Positions 27,011-37,198 of a DNA stretch of 64,000 bases are shown in pieces. The translations under genes were made by a program, and so were the position numbers. Source of the stretch: Tannerellaceae bacterium. Its GTDB lineage: Bacteria > Bacteroidota > Bacteroidia > Bacteroidales > Tannerellaceae. The DNA is taken from contig JAJQAZ010000038.1 in NCBI GenBank assembly GCA_021203545.1, forward strand, positions 1 to 64,000, in the 5' to 3' direction. A model generated the notes under the pieces. That model had not been told where the DNA came from. It did not search any database and saw nothing but the letters and a program-made list of their open reading frames with translations. Position 1 is the first letter of the stretch; each line of letters opens with the position of its first letter.

Positions 27011-29668
27011 TTAAAATTCCTGACCTAAAATGAAGTGCAGATTACTTCCTCCGCGGGTTCTGCTACCACCGTCAACTTTGTCGAATCCATACGCCCAGTC
27101 GATACCCATCAACCCGATCATCGGCAGGAAGATACGCACACCCACACCGGCAGAACGTTTCAAAGAGAAGGGATTGAAGCTCTTCAGATCTGACCATGCA
27201 TTACCGGCCTCCACGAAGGCGACCCCATAAATAGTAGAAGAAGGTTCAAGCAGGAACGGATAACGCAATTCCATACCCAAACGGGAGTAGGCATATCCGT
27301 AACGTCCGTCGTTACCAATAATTGAACCGTTCTCGTATCCTCTGAGTGCAATTGTTTCGGTTGCATAAGTATAAGAGTAACCCGACATACCGTCACCCCC
27401 CATATAGAAGGTTTCAAAGGGCGATTTCTTATCACTGTTATAGGAACCCAGGAATCCGTATTCCACACGGGTCATCAATACCGGCGTACGCTTCACCTGC
27501 AAAGAAGATAACGGAGAGAATATCTTGGCTTTGAATTTCCACTTATGATACTCAATCAGCTTATATTTCTCGTCGTTACCCAGTGTTGAATAATCTTTAT
27601 TATCAAACAAAGAGTAAGGAGGAGTTGCATTTACCGAGAATGAGAACTGTGATCCCTGACGGGTATACAGCGGATTATCAATAGAGTTGCGCTGGAATAA
27701 CAACTCAAGGTTGATATTGTGGCTGGTTCCGTTCTGAATCAGGAAGTAACGCCAGTCTTTCATGATGTAAACCTGATAGTTCAGCGAAGCCATAAACTGG
27801 AAGTAGTCATCCGGCCATCTCAAACGTTTACCATATCCCACAGATAATCCCAACATCTGTATAGATTTATCCGGGTCGTATGCCATTTCGTAGTTACCGT
27901 AGTTGTATCCGTAGCTACTACCATATCCTCCATATCCATACCCGCTACCATATCCGTAATATGGATTGTAGGAACTATACATATTACTATAGTAACTGTC
28001 GCTGATATCTGTCTGTTTCGAATAATAAGCACTTACAGAAAGTGTATTCGGGCGTTTCCCACCAAACCACGGGTCCATGAAAGAGATACTATACGATTGA
28101 TAATAGCGTCCGTTAGTCTGTGCACTTAACGTAAGTGTCTGCCCTTCACCCTGCGGAAGAATACCTTTGTAGCTCTTCGGGTTCAGGAAGTTTTTCACCG
28201 AGAAGTTAGTAAACTTAAAGCTTAACCGTCCGATTACCCCGGTTTGTCCCCAACCGGCAGAGAACTCTACCTGGTCGTTTGCTTTGGAAACAAGATTATA
28301 CTCAATATCTACCGTTCCGCTCTCCGGGTCCGGTATTGGGTTAGGCTGCATATTTTCAGGATCAAAGTGTCCCATCTGGGCCAACTCACGGATAGAACGC
28401 ATGAGTGCTTCCCGGCTAAACAGCATACCCGGTTTGGTATGTAATTCACGACGTACAATATCTTCATACAAACGGTCGTTACCGTTAATAATTACACGGT
28501 TGATGGTAGCCTGCGGCCCCTCCATAATACGGATTTCCAAAGAAATAGAGTCGTTTTGAACATCTACTTCTACCGGATCGGCATTGAAGAAGAGATATCC
28601 GTTATTGTAATACAGGTTAGCTACCGCTTCATCATCCATTAACAAACGTTCGTTTAGCTTCTTTTGGTTATACACCTCACCGGGCTTCATATTCAACAGA
28701 TATTCCAGATATTCTGTAGAATATTGTGTATTTCCCACAAAACGGATGTCTTTCAGGTAATACTTTTGTCCTTCATCAATAGTAAGAAAAATATCAACAG
28801 TTTTCTCGTTATGGTTCACTACACTGTCTGCCAGTAAAACAGCATCCCGGTAACCATGTTCATTATATTTATCAATGATGTTTCTTTTATCGTTCTCATA
28901 CTCTTCGGTAGTAAACTTCTTCGTACTGAACATTTCCCGGACACTCGGTTTGAAGCGTTTAAACAAAGAGAACTTTTCATTGGTCTTCTTCATCACTTTC
29001 CGCAGGTCGTTATCCGACAGGGCTTCATTGCCTTCAAAAGTGATCAGGTTGATTTTTGTTTTTTCGTTCTTATCAATATGGATATCAACCGTCACTTCTC
29101 CGTCACTGTTTCTGTCCTCACGCTGAACAATATTTACATCCACATTTTTAAACCCTTTTCCGTCAAAGTACTTCTCAATCACCACTTTGGCACGATCCAT
29201 CAGGTTAGGCGTCACCTGATACCCTTTGCGTAACCCCAGGCGGGCATCCAGGTCTTCACGTTCTCCCTTTTTAATCCCGTAATAGTTTACATCCGCAATA
29301 CGGGGACGTTGTTTTAACTGGATTTCGAGCCAGATTTTATCATCTTCTATCTTTGTCGCGACAATTTTAACGTCCGAAAACAACCCGTGCCGCCAGAAAC
29401 GTTTCACCGCGGCTGTTATTTCATCTCCCGGTACAGTAACCACATCACCCACCGACAAACCGGAAAAACCGATCAATACAAAATCATCATAATTAGTTAC
29501 TCCTGTAACTTTAATATCCTCAATGGTATATTTTTTAGGAGTTAACGAATAGGAAATAACCGGAACTTCCGCCGGTGTATCAACATGTGCAGAATCGGTT
29601 TCCTGGGCTGATACAGCCAATGAAAAACCAAGAAAAATAAAAAGAAACAGCACTATTTTTTTGTACAT
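27011..29668 (-). CDS. bamA: outer-membrane protein assembly factor BamA
   Basis: Omp85-family insertase that places beta-barrel proteins in the outer membrane. The 885-residue protein has a signal peptide (MYKKIVLFLFIFLGFSLAVSAQ), five POTRA domains (about residues 45-440, e.g. GFKNVDVNIVQR, GEVYNQKKLNERL) and a C-terminal barrel ending in FILGQEF with a final Phe. The barrel contains an unusual Tyr/Gly-rich stretch near residues 565-595 (GYGSGYGYGGYGSSYGY). uppS lies 14 bases upstream, a conserved Bacteroidales arrangement. Confidence 0.96.
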   Translation of the reverse strand: MYKKIVLFLFIFLGFSLAVSAQETDSAHVDTPAEVPVISYSLTPKKYTIEDIKVTGVTNYDDFVLIGFSGLSVGDVVTVPGDEITAAVKRFWRHGLFSDVKIVATKIEDDKIWLEIQLKQRPRIADVNYYGIKKGEREDLDARLGLRKGYQVTPNLMDRAKVVIEKYFDGKGFKNVDVNIVQREDRNSDGEVTVDIHIDKNEKTKINLITFEGNEALSDNDLRKVMKKTNEKFSLFKRFKPSVREMFSTKKFTTEEYENDKRNIIDKYNEHGYRDAVLLADSVVNHNEKTVDIFLTIDEGQKYYLKDIRFVGNTQYSTEYLEYLLNMKPGEVYNQKKLNERLLMDDEAVANLYYNNGYLFFNADPVEVDVQNDSISLEIRIMEGPQATINRVIINGNDRLYEDIVRRELHTKPGMLFSREALMRSIRELAQMGHFDPENMQPNPIPDPESGTVDIEYNLVSKANDQVEFSAGWGQTGVIGRLSFKFTNFSVKNFLNPKSYKGILPQGEGQTLTLSAQTNGRYYQSYSISFMDPWFGGKRPNTLSVSAYYSKQTDISDSYYSNMYSSYNPYYGYGSGYGYGGYGSSYGYNYGNYEMAYDPDKSIQMLGLSVGYGKRLRWPDDYFQFMASLNYQVYIMKDWRYFLIQNGTSHNINLELLFQRNSIDNPLYTRQGSQFSFSVNATPPYSLFDNKDYSTLGNDEKYKLIEYHKWKFKAKIFSPLSSLQVKRTPVLMTRVEYGFLGSYNSDKKSPFETFYMGGDGMSGYSYTYATETIALRGYENGSIIGNDGRYGYAYSRLGMELRYPFLLEPSSTIYGVAFVEAGNAWSDLKSFNPFSLKRSAGVGVRIFLPMIGLMGIDWAYGFDKVDGGSRTRGGSNLHFILGQEF

Positions 29669-29682
29669 AAAACTGCTAATGT

Positions 29683-30426
29683 TTATGGTTTCAACTGCTC
29701 ACTTGTTTTACCATACCGCCTTTCGCGCTGCTGGTAATACAATATCGCTTCATATAACCCATTTTCCCGAAAGTCAGGCCAAAAGGTATCCGTAAAATAA
29801 AGCTCGGCATACGACAGTTGCCAGAGCAAAAAATTACTGATCCTCTTTTCCCCTCCTGTCCGTATCAACAGATCCGGGTCAGGAATGCCTATTGTTGTCA
29901 TGTGGTCTGAGACTACCGCCTCAGTTATATCGTTGGGGGTTATTTTCCCGTTTTTTACCTCTTCTGCCAGTGCTTTCACAGCCTCAGTTATTTCCCATCG
30001 GGACGAATAACTTAACGCCAGTACAAGTGTAGTACCTGTATTGGCAGAAGTAGTTTCTATACATTGTTGTAACGTTTCGCGGGTTACTTCCGGTAAATGG
30101 TACAGATTGCCGATTGCTTTCAACCGGATATTATTTTTCATCAGATCCGGAGTTTCATTATGGATAGCTGTCACCAGCAACTCCATCAGGGCACGGACTT
30201 CACTTTCCGGGCGGTTCCAGTTCTCGTTCGAAAAAGTATACACAGTAATATAAGGAAGCCCGATCTGCGCTGCTGCTTCTATGACTTTACGAACGGAAAC
30301 CACACCTTCCCGGTGTCCAAAGCTACGGTCTTTTCCCTGTGCTTTGGCCCAACGGCCATTTCCATCCATAATAATCGCCACATGTTGCGGCAACCGGGTC
30401 TTATCTATTTCCTCAATTAATGACAT
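29683..30426 (-). CDS. uppS: isoprenyl transferase (undecaprenyl diphosphate synthase)
   Basis: Builds the C55 lipid carrier for wall and O-antigen synthesis from FPP and IPP. The hallmark [17 protein letters not shown], with catalytic Asp, lies at the N-terminus; [27 protein letters not shown] and [12 protein letters not shown] follow. The start is [13 protein letters not shown] at 30426 (247 residues); an in-frame start at 30486 would overlap the neighbour. Confidence 0.96.
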   Translation of the reverse strand: MSLIEEIDKTRLPQHVAIIMDGNGRWAKAQGKDRSFGHREGVVSVRKVIEAAAQIGLPYITVYTFSNENWNRPESEVRALMELLVTAIHNETPDLMKNNIRLKAIGNLYHLPEVTRETLQQCIETTSANTGTTLVLALSYSSRWEITEAVKALAEEVKNGKITPNDITEAVVSDHMTTIGIPDPDLLIRTGGEKRISNFLLWQLSYAELYFTDTFWPDFRENGLYEAILYYQQRERRYGKTSEQLKP

Positions 30427-30457
30427 AGTAGCCTGTAAATGCTTTACAGTATGAATA

Positions 30458-31135
30458 TCAATTACAGTACATTCTGCGCTTACCAAAATCCCAGCTCAGC
30501 GAGATTGACCATAAAAAATACCAGTCTTTATTTTTAAAACAATTATTACTCAAACCATACGGATCGTCCAACATACTATTACTTTTATCCGTTACATCCA
30601 ACCTGTCTGTAAACAGCTTATAAAAAGTAAATTCAGCCATCAGGTTGAACCGTTCCGCGATCCTGAACTTCAGGCCAACTCCTCCGGGTATATTAAATCC
30701 CGTATAATTGATCTCCGCAGAAGGAGAAAACAACCATCCTACTCCTATACACAGAAACGGAGTAAAGGTTCTTTGTGTATGAAAACGCTCCGGATTCTTA
30801 TAATCCAGAAAGTTAAACTCACTTCTGACTCCAACATCTAAAATCTCCCGTTTAAAAGAGACCTGCTGCAAAAGGAAGGGATACTTTTCCGGACCACCCG
30901 AACCCGAGATCTTACTTCCCGTCACATTTCCACGCAACGCCCAGCGTGAATTTATATTATACCGTATCTGTGCACCTATTGCCGGCCAACTGTTTTTAAA
31001 AGGGATCGTATGGTTTACATCTCCCATATAAAACCCGGCTCCAGCATTTATTCCTATCTCATATTTATATTCCTGTGCAAAACCTGCCGGAATAGAAAAA
31101 CAGAACAGGAAAATCAACCAACCATACCGCCTCAA
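30458..31135 (-). CDS. DUF6089 family outer-membrane protein
   Basis: A 225-residue exported protein (signal [22 protein letters not shown]) that reads as a small beta-barrel: alternating strands such as [19 protein letters not shown] and [12 protein letters not shown]. It belongs to a family that sits beside uppS and bamA in many Bacteroidota. Its role is unknown, perhaps in envelope maintenance. Confidence 0.85.
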   Translation of the reverse strand: MRRYGWLIFLFCFSIPAGFAQEYKYEIGINAGAGFYMGDVNHTIPFKNSWPAIGAQIRYNINSRWALRGNVTGSKISGSGGPEKYPFLLQQVSFKREILDVGVRSEFNFLDYKNPERFHTQRTFTPFLCIGVGWLFSPSAEINYTGFNIPGGVGLKFRIAERFNLMAEFTFYKLFTDRLDVTDKSNSMLDDPYGLSNNCFKNKDWYFLWSISLSWDFGKRRMYCN

Positions 31136-31166
31136 AGCAGAAAAGATTTGTACTTAACCTTGTATG

Positions 31167-32501
31167 TTATTTTGCAAATCCAAGGCGGTTGATGCGTCCT
31201 TTCCAGGACTCATCCCTTACATTTCCGCTTATCGTTGCTTTTCCTCCGAAAAGATACATATATTGTTCATCATCTACCACAACCGAAACAAATCCCCGGG
31301 CTACAAACTCTTCCGGCAAAGCCACCAGCATACCTGATTCTTTCCAGGCTACTCCACGGTTCTGTGAAATGAATATATCCCTGGAAGGTTTGCCATCTTC
31401 ATCAAATCCCCCGATCAGGTATAATTTATCATCGTATTTGGTAATCGCAGCACCTCTTCTGTACGGGAAATTGATATTCTGGTAAGCTTCCCAATAGAGT
31501 CCGTTATTTGTATTCCAGACTGTTGGTATAAACTCACCGTCACGAGTACCACCCAGAATAAGCAGAGCAGGTGTATTAATAACTCCGTAAGTAATCCGGT
31601 TTAACTCCTCCAAAGGAAAATTAGCAGGAATCTCTTCTCCTACGTCACCTATAACCAATCCGTTATCTCCTGTTAAAGTTGCAAAAACATTGTCTCCATT
31701 CGAATTCCGCAGAACAACAGATAATGTATTTTCAGTCAGAGCACCTAATATGGATACCACAGACTCTCCGGAAAGCTCTACACTCCAGTTAAAACCATCC
31801 GTTGAAGAATACAACATTCCATCATTAGCCGGAACAAACAATTTCCCGGCCAAAGCAAGCATTTGGTACACCTTAGCATTTACAGGCAAATCAGTTCCTT
31901 TAGCACTCCAACTATCCGGAGTATTAAAAGAGGCGGATTGCGCCACCCAACCATTATTTACAAAAGAATACATCAGGAATCCGTCGTGAAATGCCACGAC
32001 TTTCTGTGTAGTTATCGTTTCACCCACAATCTTTGGCTGAAACAAATTCCACACCATGGTATCCGGCAGAACGGTATGTATATTTAACTCCGCCACATAT
32101 CTTTTGGTTGTCAGGCCATCCATGGCTACTGTTTTAATATCAACCGGTTGTGTAAAGTCAATAGAATCATTCTCGGTAGAACCGGTCCAGAAAATAGTAT
32201 CTCCTGTGGCACGCGGATAAAGTTCAATGCTGGAAACATAGGAGGTAAACGTAATAGAAGCCAGAACTTTTTCATCTATTTCCGTACCAAAATCCATAGA
32301 ATCGGGGTTATAAATCAGTCCTTCCAACTGGTCTATAACAAAAACAACATCGCTCAAACCACTGATTGAATCATTAGAAAGTGAAAACGAAGCTATTTGT
32401 GGATCACGGCTCACTTCATATTCTGTATCATCTGAATCCATACATGCCCATAAACCCAGGAATATACATCCGACTACAAATAGTACTAATTTATTCTTCA
32501 T
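31167..32501 (-). CDS. DUF6242 domain lipoprotein
   Basis: A 444-residue lipoprotein with the lipobox in LFVVGCIFLGLWACMDS (Cys near residue 20). The N-terminal domain (SFSLSNDSISGLSDVVFVID) is the recurrent DUF6242 region. A Kelch/BNR-like propeller follows, with repeats such as YDDKLYLIGGFDEDGKPSRDI and DEQYMYLFGGKAT. It probably sits on the cell surface and binds something; the ligand is unknown. Confidence 0.85.
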   Translation of the reverse strand: MKNKLVLFVVGCIFLGLWACMDSDDTEYEVSRDPQIASFSLSNDSISGLSDVVFVIDQLEGLIYNPDSMDFGTEIDEKVLASITFTSYVSSIELYPRATGDTIFWTGSTENDSIDFTQPVDIKTVAMDGLTTKRYVAELNIHTVLPDTMVWNLFQPKIVGETITTQKVVAFHDGFLMYSFVNNGWVAQSASFNTPDSWSAKGTDLPVNAKVYQMLALAGKLFVPANDGMLYSSTDGFNWSVELSGESVVSILGALTENTLSVVLRNSNGDNVFATLTGDNGLVIGDVGEEIPANFPLEELNRITYGVINTPALLILGGTRDGEFIPTVWNTNNGLYWEAYQNINFPYRRGAAITKYDDKLYLIGGFDEDGKPSRDIFISQNRGVAWKESGMLVALPEEFVARGFVSVVVDDEQYMYLFGGKATISGNVRDESWKGRINRLGFAK

Positions 32502-32668
32502 TGAAAATTATCATATATATCTACACAAACCACAAAAGTAGAAACATTTTTGGCTTTACAGCCTATGAAAAAGAATATTTATAAAATTTTAGTGACAAAT
32601 TATGGTTTTAAAAACTATTCATACTCTTTACATAACAAACAAAATCGCCACTTTCCTTTATTTTATAT

Positions 32669-33670
32669 TCATTTTCCTGCAAAAAAAAGATTTACAGCGG
32701 GAGCCTCTACCCCGTTTTGTAAGCATACGGCAGACTTTTCGATCTGTATCTCATCCCATAAACCGGCCTGCAGAAAAGAGGTGAGAGTATGGCTTCCACC
32801 CTCTACCATGAGGGAATGGATCTTCCATTTGAAAAGATGATCTAATATCGTTTCTATCACATACCCGTTGAAATCAATTGGGATATATTCAATATTATTC
32901 TCTTTTTTTCGCTCATATTTGGTAAAAATTAAGGTTTTTACTGTTCCATCCAACAGGTGTGCCTGGGGTGGGACCACCAGTTCTTTATCTATTACCACAC
33001 GAACAGGAGACTTACCGCTCCAACTACGCACAGTCAGCGAAGGATTATCCAATAAAGCGGTACGGGTACCCACCAGAATAGCCTGTACTTCGGATCTCCT
33101 TTTATGTATAAGTTGCGAAGAAACAGGAGTCGAGAATACAAAAGGAGGTTGTGACGCGTCCGTCCGGCAGTAATCCAGAAAACAGTCACTGCTTTGTGCC
33201 CACTTCAACAGCACATAAGGCCGCCTCAAAGTATGCGCCGTCATAAACACCCGGTTCAACTCTATCGCCTCTTTTTCCAGGCATCCGGTTACGACTTCTA
33301 TCCCTGCTTCACGCAACAGGCGCACTCCCCTGCCGGATACTTCCGGAAAGGGATCAAACGAACCCACTACTACCCGGCGAATACCACTCCGGATAATCAA
33401 ATCCGCGCAGGGAGGTGTTTTCCCATGATGAGAACAAGGTTCGAGATTCACATAAATCGTTGATGCGGGTAAAAGACTTTTATCTTTTACCGAAGCTATC
33501 GCGTTTACTTCCGCATGAGGCCCGCCATACAGCCGGTGATAGCCCTCCCCTATGATTTTGCCGTTTGCCACAACCACCGAACCAACCATCGGATTAGGAG
33601 CAACCTGCCCCAATCCCTGACGGGCTAATTGGAAGCAACGCCACATATATTTTTCATCCTCTGTATACAT
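32669..33670 (-). CDS. ribD: riboflavin biosynthesis deaminase/reductase RibD
   Basis: Bifunctional enzyme for two steps of riboflavin synthesis: deamination of the pyrimidine and reduction of the ribose side chain. The deaminase zinc site is in HAEVNAI and EPCSHHGKTPPC; LGQVAPNPMVGSVVV is typical. The reductase domain starts near residue 150 (RPYVLLKWAQSSDCF) and ends with LMVEGGSHTLTSFLQ. The length of 333 is normal. It is divergent from prmC, with 44 bases between the starts. Confidence 0.95.
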   Translation of the reverse strand: MYTEDEKYMWRCFQLARQGLGQVAPNPMVGSVVVANGKIIGEGYHRLYGGPHAEVNAIASVKDKSLLPASTIYVNLEPCSHHGKTPPCADLIIRSGIRRVVVGSFDPFPEVSGRGVRLLREAGIEVVTGCLEKEAIELNRVFMTAHTLRRPYVLLKWAQSSDCFLDYCRTDASQPPFVFSTPVSSQLIHKRRSEVQAILVGTRTALLDNPSLTVRSWSGKSPVRVVIDKELVVPPQAHLLDGTVKTLIFTKYERKKENNIEYIPIDFNGYVIETILDHLFKWKIHSLMVEGGSHTLTSFLQAGLWDEIQIEKSAVCLQNGVEAPAVNLFFAGK

Positions 33671-33714
33671 ACCGTTTGCTTATCTTTTTGATTACTTTTG
33701 CAAAAAAACGATTT

Positions 33715-34563
33715 ATGACTGAAGCCGTATCTTTTATTCGTCAGACATTACAATCTGTTTATTCCGCGGGGGAAGCACGCAGCCTGGCAAACATAGTTGT
33801 ATGCCATGTAACCGGCCTCTCACCCTATCAATTACTATCCGGCAAAGATAGAGAATTATCCACGATCGAAAAAGAGAAGATACGGGAGATTACGGAACGG
33901 TTAAAAAACCGGGAACCTATACAATATATTATGGGTGAATGCGAATTTTACGGTTTAAAGTTCCGGGTGAACCCCTCGACACTCATTCCACGGCCGGAAA
34001 CAGAAGAACTGGTAGAAGAAATTATCCGCGATCATACAAACAGCCCAAAACAGATATTGGATATCGGCACAGGCAGTGGGTGCATAGCCGTTTCGCTCGC
34101 AAAAAAATTACCCGGAGCAAAGGTACAGGCTATAGATATCTCGCCGGATGCACTGGCTACAGCCATTCAAAACGCACAGGATAATAACGTGGAAGTCGCT
34201 TTCAGCCAGGCTGATATTTTAAACGAAAGAACTTATTGCACCGTGTTGACAGGCACTTATGATATCATTGTCAGCAACCCCCCTTATGTAACCGAACAGG
34301 AAAAAGAGAGTATGGAAAAAAATGTCCTCAATCACGAACCCCATACAGCCCTGTTTGTTAAAGATCAGGATCCCCTGTTATTTTACCGGGAAATAGCAAA
34401 AGCCGGGCTCAAACTACTCCAGCCGGATGGGAGGCTCTATTTCGAGATCAACCGGCAATATGGGAAAGAAACAGTAAGCCTGCTGGAAAATATGGGATAC
34501 CGGAATGTTATAGTAAAACAGGATCTGTCCGGAAACGACAGAATTGTAAAAGCAACAAGATGA
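33715..34563 (+). CDS. prmC: peptide chain release factor N5-glutamine methyltransferase
   Basis: Methylates the Gln of the GGQ motif in RF1 and RF2. The N-terminal helical domain precedes the SAM motif LDIGTGSGCIAVSLA and the catalytic VSNPPYV. The start is MTEAVSFIRQTLQ at 33715 (282 residues). The stop overlaps the recX start (ATGA), and recX in turn overlaps comF, so the three form one operon. A TACTTTTG -7 element at 33693-33700 precedes it, though without a well-spaced TTTG. Confidence 0.94.
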   Translation: MTEAVSFIRQTLQSVYSAGEARSLANIVVCHVTGLSPYQLLSGKDRELSTIEKEKIREITERLKNREPIQYIMGECEFYGLKFRVNPSTLIPRPETEELVEEIIRDHTNSPKQILDIGTGSGCIAVSLAKKLPGAKVQAIDISPDALATAIQNAQDNNVEVAFSQADILNERTYCTVLTGTYDIIVSNPPYVTEQEKESMEKNVLNHEPHTALFVKDQDPLLFYREIAKAGLKLLQPDGRLYFEINRQYGKETVSLLENMGYRNVIVKQDLSGNDRIVKATR

Positions 34564-35051
34564 AACAGGTAAGCGAAACAGAAATGTTACATAAAATGGC
34601 GGCCTATTGTTCGGCTGCCGAACGGTGCATACAGGATGTAGAAAAAAAACTGGCGGCTACGGATTTGCCTTCCGAAGCCCGGAAACGTATTATTAAACGC
34701 CTCACGGACGAGAAGTATATCGATGAAACCCGCTTTGCCGGGTTTTATGCGAATGATAAATTACGTTTCAATAAATGGGGGCGTATCCGCATCTCCTTCG
34801 AACTACAAAAAAAGAGGATCCCGGATGCTATCCGGTTTGAAGCGATAGAGAATCTGGACCAGGAAGTTTATATATCCACCCTCCGCTCTATCCTGAAAAA
34901 CAAACTTAAAACCACGAAAGGTAAAGATAAACGGGATGTATATTATAAACTACTACGGTTTGCCGCCGGAAGAGGTTTCGAAAGCAGCGAAATAAACAAA
35001 TGCCTGAAAGATCTGCTGAACAACACAGACTATGAAGAATATACTGACTGA
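34560..35051 (+). CDS. recX: regulatory protein RecX
   Basis: Small helical protein (163 residues) that modulates RecA filaments. RecX-type repeats are visible: MLHKMAAYCSAAERCIQDVEKKL, then LTDEKYIDETRFAGFYANDKL and FNKWGRIRISFELQKKRI. It overlaps prmC by 4 bases and comF by 20 bases; there is no recA next to it. Confidence 0.9.
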   Translation: MKQVSETEMLHKMAAYCSAAERCIQDVEKKLAATDLPSEARKRIIKRLTDEKYIDETRFAGFYANDKLRFNKWGRIRISFELQKKRIPDAIRFEAIENLDQEVYISTLRSILKNKLKTTKGKDKRDVYYKLLRFAAGRGFESSEINKCLKDLLNNTDYEEYTD

Positions 35052-35727
35052 TTTTCTGCATCTTTTTTTTCCTAACCTTTGTCTGATATGTGATATACCT
35101 TTGGTAAAAGACGAAGAATACATCTGCCTGCACTGTATTTCCCGCCTGCCACATACAAATTATTACAAAGAAAAGGAGAACCGGGTGTTTCAACTTTTCA
35201 TTGGAAAATCAGATATTCAGGAAGCTTCCGCATTCTTACATTTCGAGAAGGGAAACTCTGTCCAGAAATTAATTCACCATCTGAAATATTACAGGAATAA
35301 ACAATTGGGGTACATGTTAGGAAGGATGGCGACACGCCAGTGGGAAACACATGCTCTTTTCCGGGATATAGATATGATGATCCCCGTTCCTCTTCACCCC
35401 AGGCGGGAAAGAGAACGGGGATATAATCAGGCGGAGTATATTGCCCGTGGCATCCAATCTATACGAAAAACACCGATCAACACCACTATACTATCACGAA
35501 CTTACTCCTCATCATCACAAGTTCATAAAAATCTATTTGATAGATGGCTCAACATACGCCATCTTTTCGCCACCAACCAACACGAACTTTTACAGGATAA
35601 ACACATTTTACTGGTAGACGATGTGGTAACATCCGGTTCTACTCTAAGTGCATGTGCGGATGCTTTACTAACCCTACCCGGTGTGCGGGTCAGTATTTTC
35701 GCCTTAGCCGCTGCCCGCAGGGTTTAA
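35032..35727 (+). CDS. ComF family phosphoribosyltransferase-like protein
   Basis: A 231-residue protein of the ComF family, linked to DNA uptake in competent bacteria but also common elsewhere. An N-terminal zinc-finger-like CLICDIPLVKDEEYICLHC is followed by a PRT domain. The PRPP loop is HILLVDDVVTSGSTLSAC and the PVPLHPRRERERGYNQAEYIA block is typical. It overlaps the convergent LytTR gene by 4 bases. Confidence 0.92.
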   Translation: MKNILTDFLHLFFPNLCLICDIPLVKDEEYICLHCISRLPHTNYYKEKENRVFQLFIGKSDIQEASAFLHFEKGNSVQKLIHHLKYYRNKQLGYMLGRMATRQWETHALFRDIDMMIPVPLHPRRERERGYNQAEYIARGIQSIRKTPINTTILSRTYSSSSQVHKNLFDRWLNIRHLFATNQHELLQDKHILLVDDVVTSGSTLSACADALLTLPGVRVSIFALAAARRV

Positions 35728-36149
35728 TCCTGCAACACCAGGCGGTTCATTAATACCGGCAGATACGAGTCACTGATAGGAATCAGTTCGTTCCCGATCC
35801 GGATGCGTTTTCTTTCTATATAACTTATCTGGTGTATGGCCACTATAAAAGAACGGTGTACCCGGCAAAAATCTTTCTCAGCAAAGACTGCCTCAAAACG
35901 CCTGAGGCTAATCTGGGAAAGCAAAGGTTTACCGTTTTCCCTATGTATCTTCACGTAATCCCCATATCCTTCCAGGTAAAGAATCTCTTCCCGGCGCACA
36001 CGGATGATTTTACTCCCTTCTTTCACAAAGATAGGATGTTCACCCTGCTCCCTTTTCAGTTCCTCCAACGCTCTATCCAACTTCTCGATATATCCCATCA
36101 GGATATTCAATGTAGAAGTTTCTCCTTCTAATCTGATAGATTTCAACAT
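35724..36149 (-). CDS. LytTR DNA-binding regulator
   Basis: A 141-residue protein with a short helical N-terminus and one LytTR domain: IFVKEGSKIIRVRREEILYLEGYGDYVKIH, then DFCRVHRSFIVAIHQISYIER. There is no receiver domain, so it is not a classical response regulator; activity may depend on partner binding or level. It lies beside a second LytTR gene of the LytR/LytS-type pair. Confidence 0.88.
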   Translation of the reverse strand: MLKSIRLEGETSTLNILMGYIEKLDRALEELKREQGEHPIFVKEGSKIIRVRREEILYLEGYGDYVKIHRENGKPLLSQISLRRFEAVFAEKDFCRVHRSFIVAIHQISYIERKRIRIGNELIPISDSYLPVLMNRLVLQD

Positions 36150-36176
36150 AGGTTGTTTTTATTTAAAAGTAGTTAG

Positions 36177-36254
36177 CACTCGTTTCACTCGTTAGTAGTC
36201 ATCAGTCGCTTCGCTCTTTAGTAGTTATCACTCACTCTGTTCGTTAGTAGTTAA
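36177..36254. repeat. three 26-base tandem repeats
   Basis: Three consecutive 26-base units at 36177-36202, 36203-36228 and 36229-36254 share the pattern CA(C/G)TC-N9-(G/T)TTAGTAGT. Complementary ACTACT stretches at about 36280 and 36315 could pair with the TTAGTAGT cores. They lie upstream of the LytTR gene, between two regulators. No gene is seen in 36150-36435. Confidence 0.7.
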
Positions 36255-36435
36255 GTAGATTTCCGGGATTCTTCTTTAACTACTTTGACTACTAGACCTC
36301 AGAGAGGCTGATGACTACTTTGACTACTTTTATACTGATCACAAAGTAAAGGAAAACAACCGTTTAGAAATGTTAATCGTCGGTAAGAAGATGAATTCAG
36401 GCGGTGAAACACCCTATAAGGGCGGTGAACAGGAT

Positions 36436-37191
36436 TTACTCCTCAAGTATCCATTTTTTAAAAACAGGCGATTTTGTTTTACTGATAATAATACGTTCCG
36501 GAACAGGCTGTGTAAGGTTCACCGACAAGCGGCTGCCAAACCACAAATCAACATCTTTAATGGATTTACGGGCAATAATAAACTGCCGGTTTGCACGGAA
36601 AAAAGTATGTTCGTCCAACTGTTCGCTTAATGCATCGAGTGTACGGTCTACCGGATGCTTTTTGCCATCGGCAGTAAAAGCCGAAACTTTCTCATTTGCC
36701 GTATAAAAATAACAGATATCCTCCACCGGAAGCGGGTAAAATTTATCCGCCAGCATAATCAGCAGGCTTTTTATTTTACCTCCTCCCTGCAACATCGTAC
36801 GGGTACGGTTTACATGGGCTTTCCGCTCTTCCGGATCAAATAGTTTTAATTTATTCAAAGCCCTTTCCAGCGAATCCAGTGTTACCGGCTTCAACAGATA
36901 ATCAATACTACACACTTTAAAAGCCTCAAGGGCATACTCATCATAAGCAGTCGTAAAAATAACCGGCGAATCAATATCCACCTGCTCAAATATTTTAAAC
37001 GCATTTCCATCGGCCAGGTGAATATCCATAAAAATAATATCCGGCGAAGGCATTGAACGGAAATAGCCCACACTCTCTTCTATACTTTCCAGTTCCGCTA
37101 CAACGTCGATATCCGATACCGAATTTTGCATCAACAGGGTTTTCAAACTCCGTACGGCAAGTGTTTCATCCTCTATAATAATTGCCTTCAT
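36436..37191 (-). CDS. LytR/AlgR family response regulator
   Basis: A 251-residue regulator: an N-terminal receiver (MKAIIIEDETLAVRSL, phospho-acceptor Asp in DIIFMDIHLADGNA near residue 57, Lys in YLLKPVTL near residue 106) and a C-terminal LytTR DNA-binding domain (KSLLIMLADKFYPLPVEDICYFYTAN, TFFRANRQFIIARKSI). It follows the sensor kinase gene by 7 bases on the same strand. Confidence 0.93.
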   Translation of the reverse strand: MKAIIIEDETLAVRSLKTLLMQNSVSDIDVVAELESIEESVGYFRSMPSPDIIFMDIHLADGNAFKIFEQVDIDSPVIFTTAYDEYALEAFKVCSIDYLLKPVTLDSLERALNKLKLFDPEERKAHVNRTRTMLQGGGKIKSLLIMLADKFYPLPVEDICYFYTANEKVSAFTADGKKHPVDRTLDALSEQLDEHTFFRANRQFIIARKSIKDVDLWFGSRLSVNLTQPVPERIIISKTKSPVFKKWILEE

Positions 37192-37198
37192 ACACTTT

